Shown here one piece after another: positions 57,480 to 64,000 of a stretch of 64,000 bases of DNA (its first letter is position 1; each line of letters opens with the position of its first letter). Under the pieces are notes generated by a model. That model did not search any database. It worked only from the letters and a program-made list of their open reading frames with translations, and was not told the origin of the DNA. This DNA is from Pegoplata infirma (Eukaryota; Arthropoda; Insecta; Diptera; Anthomyiidae). The position numbers and the translations under genes were made by a program. Location: contig OY992537.1 in NCBI GenBank assembly GCA_963921195.1, positions 14,657,125 to 14,721,124 on the forward strand, in the 5' to 3' direction.

Positions 57480-59163
57480 CACGGTGGTCAATTCCGGCCA
57501 AAAATCAATAACTTCTTTATTTCTGCATGTAAATAGCTTAAATTTAATATTCGAATTAAGAATAACATATCTGATACCTTGCCCAAATGTTGGACCTACA
57601 AATACAGTAGTTGGCCAAATAATCGTGGACGTACCAAATGTATCAAACATGTCTGCATATAAACAGCAATAATTTAATATCCGAATTAAGAATAATATAT
57701 CTGATCTCTTTTCAAAACGTTGGACATACAAATATAGTGGTTGGCCAACTAAGCATGGACGTGCCAAATGTATCAAACAAATTAAGGTGGGGGTTGGAAC
57801 TAAAAAAAAGCCTTAGTGTTAGCAATTTTAAAAAAAAAATAGATACGCAATACTTTTTAATTCTGTTTTTATATTTGAAATATAAACAATCGTAATATTT
57901 TTAAAAGTTTAAAAGACAAAGAAACGCCAGGGTTTCCAGTTAATTGTGGGATGCTATTTTTTAAAGGACAAAATGGCCGCAGTTGTACAGCAAAAACTAC
58001 TGAACCGATTTTGATGACATTTTTTTTTTTTTTGATTTGTAGATTATTGAATTTTCCAATACTTGTCGTGACAATTTGTTAAAATTTTACCTAATTAATA
58101 TTTGAATGAAAGAAGAAATTGAATTTTTTCTATTTTTTAAGTTTATGTTAGCAATTTTCAACAAAAATTATTTTTTTCCAAAAAAAATGGCCACGTTAAG
58201 TGCTTGAAAATTTAATTATCTACAAATCAAAAAAAAAAATTCATCAAAATCGGTTTAGTAGTTTTTGCTGTAAAAATGCAGCCAATTTTTTCCTTTAAAA
58301 AAACAACACACGATTGACTGGAAACCCTGAAAATTCTATTTGACCAAATTTTGTGTTATGAAATTTTTTAAAATACTAAAATGTTCTTTTTTTCAAATGA
58401 AAAAACAGAATTAAATAATATTACGTACGTATTTATTTTTTTTGCTGTTTAAAAATTGCTAACATTAAGGCTGTTTTTTAGTTCCAACCCCCCTTAAACC
58501 CCATTTTTTTTATTTCGTCTTTTTTTATTTTTTTTAATGCAAATCTATCAGTTTTAAGTTAGTATCTCTTCACATTCCCTATTTTGGTGGAGTTTATAGG
58601 TTTAAAAAAGTCCACCATTTGTAAAAAATGAGTCCACTAAAAATGCTCTGGTTTAAAGAATCGGTAAAAGTAGGGGCTGAAATTTAAAATACTTACTTTT
58701 AATAGTTAAAAGTACAAACTGCTTTTTATAGCTAACCTCTAATAGCCTCTAATTGATTTTTATGGTCTTTCAAAACTTATTTTTTTTAGAGTTTTTTTTT
58801 ATTTTTATCTAATTTTCATACACATCACTTTAAGACAAAAACGCACACAAAATCTGCAAAAACCACATGGAATGATTATTTACTATAGGAATTAAAAATC
58901 CATGTGCGAACTTACAAAAATAATGTGAAGAAAAATGTATAGCCAACTTTTATTGAAAACTAAAATATACATTTTAAAAAAAGCTGAAATGAGATGCAAA
59001 AAATACTCAACTTTGCACCACTATGGACAATAATATAGTGTTACAATGCCCAAAAAAATATTTAAGTTGTATGTTTTGAAGTATTAGCTATAATATAGCA
59101 TCAAAATTTCATCAAGATTTAATAAAAAAATAAAATGATTTTTGGCCGGAATTGACCACCGTG
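57480..59163. mobile_element. Second Transib-like element, 1.7 kb foldback
   Basis: The ends are CACGGTGGTCAATTCCGGCC and its exact inverse, continuing AAAAATCA. CAGTG is duplicated at 57475-57479 and 59164-59168. The CACRGTG heptamer and 5-bp duplication match the element at 35975. The left arm has a ~130-bp tandem pair (57541 and 57671; TATCAAACATGTCTGCAT and ACGTGCCAAATGTATCAAAC). Inside, GGTGGGGGTTGGAACTAAAA pairs with its inverse near 58480, and a further inverted pair starts CAGGGTTTCCAGT at 57928 and ends at 58329. It is non-coding. Confidence 0.8.
57928..58329. mobile_element. Inner inverted-repeat unit with CAGGGTTTCCAGT ends
   Basis: The two arms (about 57928-58060 and 58200-58329) pair through CAGGGTTTCCAGTTAATTGT, CAGCAAAAACTACTGAACCG and TTGATTTGTAGAT. 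The flanks (AGAAACGC and AAAATTCT) do not match, so it is either a separate old hAT-like insertion without a surviving duplication or part of the Transib-like element's own arms. Confidence 0.5.
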
Positions 59164-59168
59164 CAGTG

Positions 59169-59750
59169 TTGCAAAAATTAAAAAAAAAAAAAAAAACGTA
59201 GAGTTGATCTCAGATTTTTTTAAACTAACCGACCAAATTTTTTTGTTTGCCTTTTCCAAAAAAACATATGTTGACAGTTAAGTGTTACCCTAGTGATTTA
59301 AAAGGCATTAATTTGCACTGGCAACTAACAACACCCGCCGATTTTGGAAGAAGATAATATGATAAATTCAAAAGATTTGCTCGATTTTTCGTATTATTTT
59401 AAATTGTTTTATTTGTCTTTTTTTTTTTTACAAAAACTTATTTGCATTTTCTGTCAGAAACGAATACATTGAATAAATGTTTTATAGAGTGGGGTAGAAA
59501 ATGAGCAAAATTTTACCCTTTACCACTAAAACAAGAGATCTCAGTTGAACTTGTATTTGTTAATTCTGAAAACAGATTAAAAAAAAAACTGGGAAAACTA
59601 ACTACATTCAAGGAAATGTATGATTTAGCTCGATTGGCATGTTTTCCTTTATTTAAGCTCATATTGTTCTTAAAAATAAGAAAAATAAAAAAAATATTTA
59701 ATATTATGCATTTTTTACTAGAAAATGGGGAATCTTTTATTTCAATTTAG
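59169..59750. other. AT-rich spacer
   Basis: No repeat ends or coding signal are supported. Confidence 0.45.
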
Positions 59751-59754
59751 TTCC

Positions 59755-60195
59755 TACACATTTGAGGACACGATTGGTTCGGACCCTATGAGCCCATTCC
59801 AAGTTGGGTCCCTTGAGTTTTTGATCCAATTTTTTTTTCTATTTTGCTCTGCTTAGTTTTTGAGATACGTAAATTTATAGGCCCAATAGGGTCTTAAGTA
59901 TCTTAAAAACTGTTAAAAAGTATTAGTCGGATGGCTTCTACGTGTTAAGAGCTAAATAATGCCTTTGGACTTTTTGATCTGTCAGTAATATTAACTGATA
60001 TATAAGCATTTTTGAAATTTCGGGAATGCCAACTTTCTTTTTGTATTTTGCTCTATCTGGCTTAGTTTTCGAGATATCGCCATCTTTAAATTTTTTGAAA
60101 AAATATTTTTTTTGAAACTGCCAACTTTCTTTTTGTATTTTGCTCTATCTGGCTTAGTTTTCAAGATATCGCTATCTTTAAATTTTTTGAAAAAA
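59755..60195 (-). mobile_element. Type C element fragment with a 91-bp duplication
   Basis: CACATTTGAGGACACGATTG, GGTTCGGACCCTATGAGCCC and TGGACTTTTTGATCTGTCAG parallel the 26628 copy. CAACTTTCTTTTTGTATTTT then GCTCTATCTGGCTTAGTTTT occurs twice (60028 and 60119), a recent tandem copy. Neither CACTCAAAA end is present. Confidence 0.65.
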
Positions 60196-60199
60196 TATT

Positions 60200-60397
60200 T
60201 TTTTTTTGCTAAAATGTTTTTACTAAATTTGTTTTACAAATTTTTTTTACTAAAATGTTTTTACTAGACAATTTTTACTAAAATTGTTTTACTAAAATTT
60301 TTTTTACTAAATTTGGTGTACTAAATTTTTTTTACAAATTTTTTTAACTAAAATTCTTTTACCAAAATTCTTTTACTAAAATTCTTTTACTAAACAT
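60200..60397. repeat. TTTTACTAAAA array, part 1
   Basis: Irregular 11-17-bp units of TTTTACTAAAATTTTT. The array continues at 62188-62340 after the hAT insertion, then at 62938-63345 and 63836-64000, where it runs off the window. Confidence 0.8.
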
Positions 60398-60782
60398 TAG
60401 AGTTGTCAATTATTCGACTTTCAACTTTGTTCGAATAATTAAAATAATTGTTTTTCCTCGTTCGATCAAACGATTAAAGATCAAAATTTATTCGATTAAT
60501 CGAAGAGAATAACGAATAAAAAAATTATTTTTATAAACAAAAAAAATAAACAATTCATATAAAAAACTTAAAATAAGAAAGTTAAAATTTTTAGTAACGA
60601 AAAAATGCATAAAAAACTTAAAAATAAAATAGTTAAAAGTTAAAAAAAAACTTAAAAATTGAATAACTGAGATCACTTTTAATTAATGGATGTCGATTTT
60701 AATACTTGTTAAGAAATAATTCAAATACAAATTATAATTTGAAGTATTCAGACAAAATATATCATAATGATTTTAATTTTTG

Positions 60783-61433
60783 TCAAATAAGACAATTTAA
60801 GTTGAAATAATCTTTTAAAAATAAAAGTTGACTCAATTTTTTTGCTTTCAAACAATTTTTGTTTTTTGTTTTTATTAAATTAGATTTTGAAAACACTCTT
60901 TCGCTAATTGTTGAAGTAGGTGATATAGTAAGAAGAGCATACAAAAGTTTATCTAATTTTTCTGTACTTTTTTCAGATTTTCCCAAATATACCATATCGT
61001 CTGATATATCGCTGAAGTCCTATTTATTTTCTGAATTTTTAATACTTTGAATTGAATTATTTAACTCGCATAAAAGATTACTATTTTCATTACTAATAAC
61101 TTCCTCTATTTCAATACTTTTATCTGAATTATTGTGATTACTTTCAACATAAAATAATCTGGAGTATAATTCATTTGCATATTCTTTTGTTTCGCTTTTT
61201 GGAGAATATTTTAAGAAACTTTCATTGCTCCAAAAATTTCCAGAATTTAAAAAAATTATTAACGTATTTAACACTTTTATACGTCTCTCATTAATTCTTA
61301 TTTTAATATGTTTTAGTAAGTCTGATGCAAAAGAATTATCAATTTTTTCTAAATTATTTAATAAAAACTTAATAACTCCCTCTAATTCTATAATGGATGT
61401 GCTATCCAGGGCTATGGCTACAATATATTTTAA
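60783..61433 (-). pseudogene. hAT transposase, C-terminal half, one in-frame stop
   Basis: About 217 codons read in one frame from 61433 down to the natural stop at 60783, broken by a single TAG at 61020-61022. Order: IVAIALDSTSIIELEG, then NERRIKVLNTLIIFLNSGNF, an acidic Asn/Ser-rich stretch, then TISPTSTISERVFSKSNLIK and LKAKKLSQLLFLKDYF. The last part is the hAT C-terminal dimerisation region (SPTS..SERVFS...R..L....L..L.FLK). Further upstream, a second stop at 61434 and the inner repeat remove the N-terminal part with the zinc finger and first catalytic residues. It cannot make active transposase. The opposite-strand frames over these bases have no domain. Confidence 0.85.
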
Positions 61434-61479
61434 CTATCCTACATTTTGTATAAAATCTTTCAAAATTTATGAGAATAAC

Positions 61480-62002
61480 AGGCCTATTCTCAGTTATGAC
61501 TGGTTATGACTAATTTTATTATTTTCAAACTTCATATTCCCTGTGTTTGTTGTAAACACAATCATAAAAAGTCTCAAAATTTAAAATTATTTGTCAATTT
61601 TGAGACGATGTGGGTAGCAGGTCTTTATTTTTTTTGAAATTTTCAAACAAACAGGCCTATTCTCAGTTATGACTGGTTATGACTAATTTTATTATTTTCA
61701 AAATTCATATTCCCTGTGTTTGTTGTAAACAAAATCATAAAAAGTCTCAAAATTTAAAATTATTTGTCAATTTTGAGACGATGTGGGTAGCAGGTCTTTA
61801 TTTTTTTTAAATTTTCAAACGAAATTTGAAATTTTTTATGATTGTTTACAACAACCACATGGAAAAAATTGAGTTATGATTGAGTTATGACTTTTTTTGT
61901 GAATAGGCCCCAAAATTTGAATTTTTTTATGATTGTTTACAACAACCACATGGAAAAAATTGAGTTATGATTGAGTTATGACTTTTTTTGTGAATAGGCC
62001 CC
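61480..62002. repeat. Inverted element with tandem-duplicated arms inside the hAT
   Basis: A 172-bp unit starting CAGGCCTATTCTCAGTTATG occurs twice in tandem (61480 and 61652). A unit of about 80 bp ending TTTGTGAATAGGCCCC also occurs twice. The right units are the inverse of the start of the left ones (GGGGCCTATTCACAAA), so the whole is a foldback whose two arms each duplicated. No target duplication was found. Confidence 0.7.
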
Positions 62003-62187
62003 TAAATCAAATTCTAAGCATTTATTTAATTTTTTAATTAAAAAAAATTGTTCGATTAATCGACATTAATTAATCGATTTATTCGTTATTCGAAAATCGT
62101 CATTTTTGAATTATTCGAACAAGAGTTGGGTTTTGTTTGATCGATTAATCGAATTATTCTTAATCGACTGACAACTCTACTAAACAT

Positions 62188-63345
62188 TTTTTACAAAATT
62201 TTTTTACTAAAATTTTTTACTAATTTTTTTTTACTAAAATTGTTTACTAAAATGTTTTTGCTAAAATTTTTTTACTAAAATTTGTTTACTAATTTTTTTA
62301 CTAAAAGTTCTTAACTAATTTTTTTTACTAATCATTTTTACTAAAGCGGATCCTGTTTTCGAGTTATAGCTAAAAAATTACATTATTCAACAACAAAAAC
62401 CTCCAATTTTTTCTAGCACGTACCGTTTTTAGATATTTGCTGTTAAATAGTAAAAAAACAATAATTTCGCACATTGGATGGTCAGAAGGTCAAATTTATA
62501 TGAAATGAAGTCCTATTTATTTGAAGCGACGTAAGAATAAGTAACAGTGTTCCCCTCAAGATGCTAAATTATTAGTTTTTAACCTTTTAAATAGCGAATA
62601 TCTCGAAAACGGTACGTGCTAGAAAAATTTGTATGGCAGATTTGGAATCAGGAGAGCAAAATTTATAAGAATCAGTTAAATATTTCACTGGGAGGTTTTT
62701 CTTGTCGAACAGTGTAATTATTTCGCAATAACTTGAAAACAAAATCAGCTAGGATTTTCGTGTTAACAATTTTTAAAGTTCTAAATAAAGAGGACGAAAT
62801 AAAATAGCATTTCTCGATTTTGTCATCATTTTAACAAAACCTTAAATTTCATGAAGGGGGTGTGTTTTGGAAACATCTGAACAAAATTTAATACATCATG
62901 GTATTCAAGTTGAAAAAATATTTTTGTTCGCCTAAATTTTTTTTACTAATTTTTTTTACTAATTTTTTTTACTAAACATTTTTTACTAATTTTTTTACTA
63001 AACATTTTTTACTAAACATTTTTCTAAAATTGGTTTACTAAAATTGTTGTTTTACTAATTTTTTACTTAATTTTTAACTTTTACAAATTTTTTAGTGAAT
63101 TTTTTTACTAAACAATTTTTACTAAAATTGTTTATTATTTTTTTTTTACTAAAATTTGTTTACTAAAATTTGTTTACTAAAATTTGTTTACTAAAATTTG
63201 TTTACTAAAATTTTTTACTAAAAATTGTTTACTAAAATTTTTCAATACAATTTTTTTACTATTTTTTATTTTGTTTACAAATTTTTTTTTAACAAAAATT
63301 TTTAGTTAACATTTTTTACTAAATATTTTTTACTTAATATTTTTT
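62188..63345. repeat. TTTACTAAAA arrays around a dispersed repeat
   Basis: Arrays at 62188-62340 and 62938-63345 flank a segment (62342-62937) with GCGGATCCTGTTTTCGAGTT, AACAACAAAAACCTCC and TAGCGAATATCTCGAAAACG. Parts of this segment are mirrored within it (TTTTTCTAGCACGTACCGTT and ACGGTACGTGCTAGAAAAAT). It is a partly palindromic repeat, related to 38746-39247. Confidence 0.65.
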
Positions 63346-64000
63346 TTAAAGAGGATCCCGTTTTCGAGTTGTAGGTAAATAATTACACTGTTCCACAACA
63401 AAAACCTCCCAGTGAAATGTACCACTAATAGATTTTGCTCTCCTGAATCTACTGTTACATATTCTTTCAAAAAATAGGACCTGATTTCATATAAAATGGA
63501 CTTTCTGGTTTAAAAACTGCAATCTAAATTTTTCTAGCGTTTTTGAAATATTTGCGTTTGAAAATTTTTCCACGCGAAAATCGATCACGAAAACGGAACA
63601 TGCCAGCAAAATTTGAAATGCAGTTTCAGAATCAAGAGGTCCAATTTATACGAAATCAAGTCCTATTTATTGGAAGCTACGTAAGAGTATGTAGCAGCGG
63701 TCCCCCTCAATGTTCGAAATTATTAGTTTTTTGACTTTAACAGCGAATATCTCAAAAACGGTACATACATAAAAAATTTGCATGGCAGATTTGGAATCAG
63801 GAAAGCAAAATCTATAAGAATCAGTAACAGTCAAAATTTTACTAAAAATTTGTTACTAAAAATTTTTTGGTAAAATTTTTTTGCTAAAAATTTTTTGCTA
63901 AACATTTTTTACTAAACACTTAATATTTCAAATTTTTTACTAAAATTTTTTATGCTAAATTTTTTTACTAAATTTTTTTTACAAAATTTTTTTTACAAAA
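63346..64000. repeat. Second copy of the dispersed repeat and terminal array
   Basis: GAGGATCCCGTTTTCGAGTT at 63351 and CAGCGAATATCTCAAAAACG near 63740 parallel 62342-62690. From 63836 the TTTACTAAAA array resumes and continues past the window end. A 63-codon frame at 63543-63734 crosses the repeat and is not a gene. Confidence 0.6.

Larger units (their letters stand above)
60398..62179 (-). mobile_element. hAT element with partial transposase
   Basis: The 1782-bp element starts TAGAGTTGTCAATTATTCGA and ends ATCGACTGACAACTCTA, an 11-bp perfect inverted end. CTAAACAT flanks both sides (60390-60397 and 62180-62187). The surrounding array contains that word often, so the duplication alone is weaker evidence. 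Subterminal TCGATTAATCGA words occur at both ends. The minus strand encodes the C-terminal half of a hAT transposase. The right half holds a tandemly duplicated inner repeat. Confidence 0.85.

Noticed and set aside
61225..61509. A 94-codon plus-strand frame
   Set aside because: It is the complement of the hAT transposase relic and has no domain of its own.
1..64000. tRNA, rRNA or host protein gene
   Set aside because: I looked on both strands for cloverleaf B-box motifs and conserved coding blocks and found none I could support; an RNA-seq or homology search would decide.

Overview
This window looks like intergenic or intronic DNA from a fly (Diptera, probably a calyptrate or related cyclorrhaphan). 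The reasons are the very high A+T content, the absence of any intact host gene, and many copies of the dipteran 'mini-me/DINE-1' design: a TATACCC start, a core with TATATAT, runs of GTCC/GTCT, and a 3' hairpin followed by CTTGTTT. I found no complete protein-coding gene, rRNA, tRNA or CRISPR array. Nearly every open frame of 60-120 codons is a chance frame in AT-rich or tandemly repeated DNA. The only convincing protein similarity is to decayed transposons.

Layout. 0-3.5 kb: a non-LTR retrotransposon relic (RT thumb, RNase H, Cys-His tail) split by a TA-flanked element, then a ~150-bp satellite. 3.5-10.9 kb: AT-rich DNA with two short hAT-type elements, a Helitron-like (HINE) copy and a CACTCAAAA-ended element. 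10.9-13.1 kb: three copies of a 520-690-bp unit, one carrying a hAT miniature element. 13.5-16.4 kb: minisatellites, another LINE relic, and a HINE split by a fully palindromic hAT miniature element. 19.5-22.2 kb: a HINE split by a 1.9-kb foldback element. 22.6-28.2 kb: LINE tail and nested HINE/CACTCAAAA/TA elements. 29-33 kb: 21-bp arrays and the best-preserved RT relic. 35-38.7 kb: a five-layer nest (17-bp minisatellite, hAT element, Transib-like element, HINE, hAT transposase relic). 39-43.5 kb: palindromic 21-bp array and three HINE copies. 44-47.5 kb: two LINE relics in opposite orientation, one split by a hAT element that holds a 47-bp mariner remnant. 49.3-53.2 kb: twin 1.65-kb CACTCAAAA elements. 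54-56 kb: a HINE cluster with three stacked 3' ends. 57.5-59.2 kb: a second Transib-like element. 60.4-62.2 kb: a hAT element that still carries the C-terminal half of its transposase. The rest, to the end, is TTTACTAAAA-type arrays.

There is no pathway or operon here. The value of the window is as an insertion record. Target-site duplications and empty-site comparisons within the window fix the ends of at least nine elements to the base and give their order of arrival. Class and family names are inferred from termini, duplication length and short protein motifs, without any database search.
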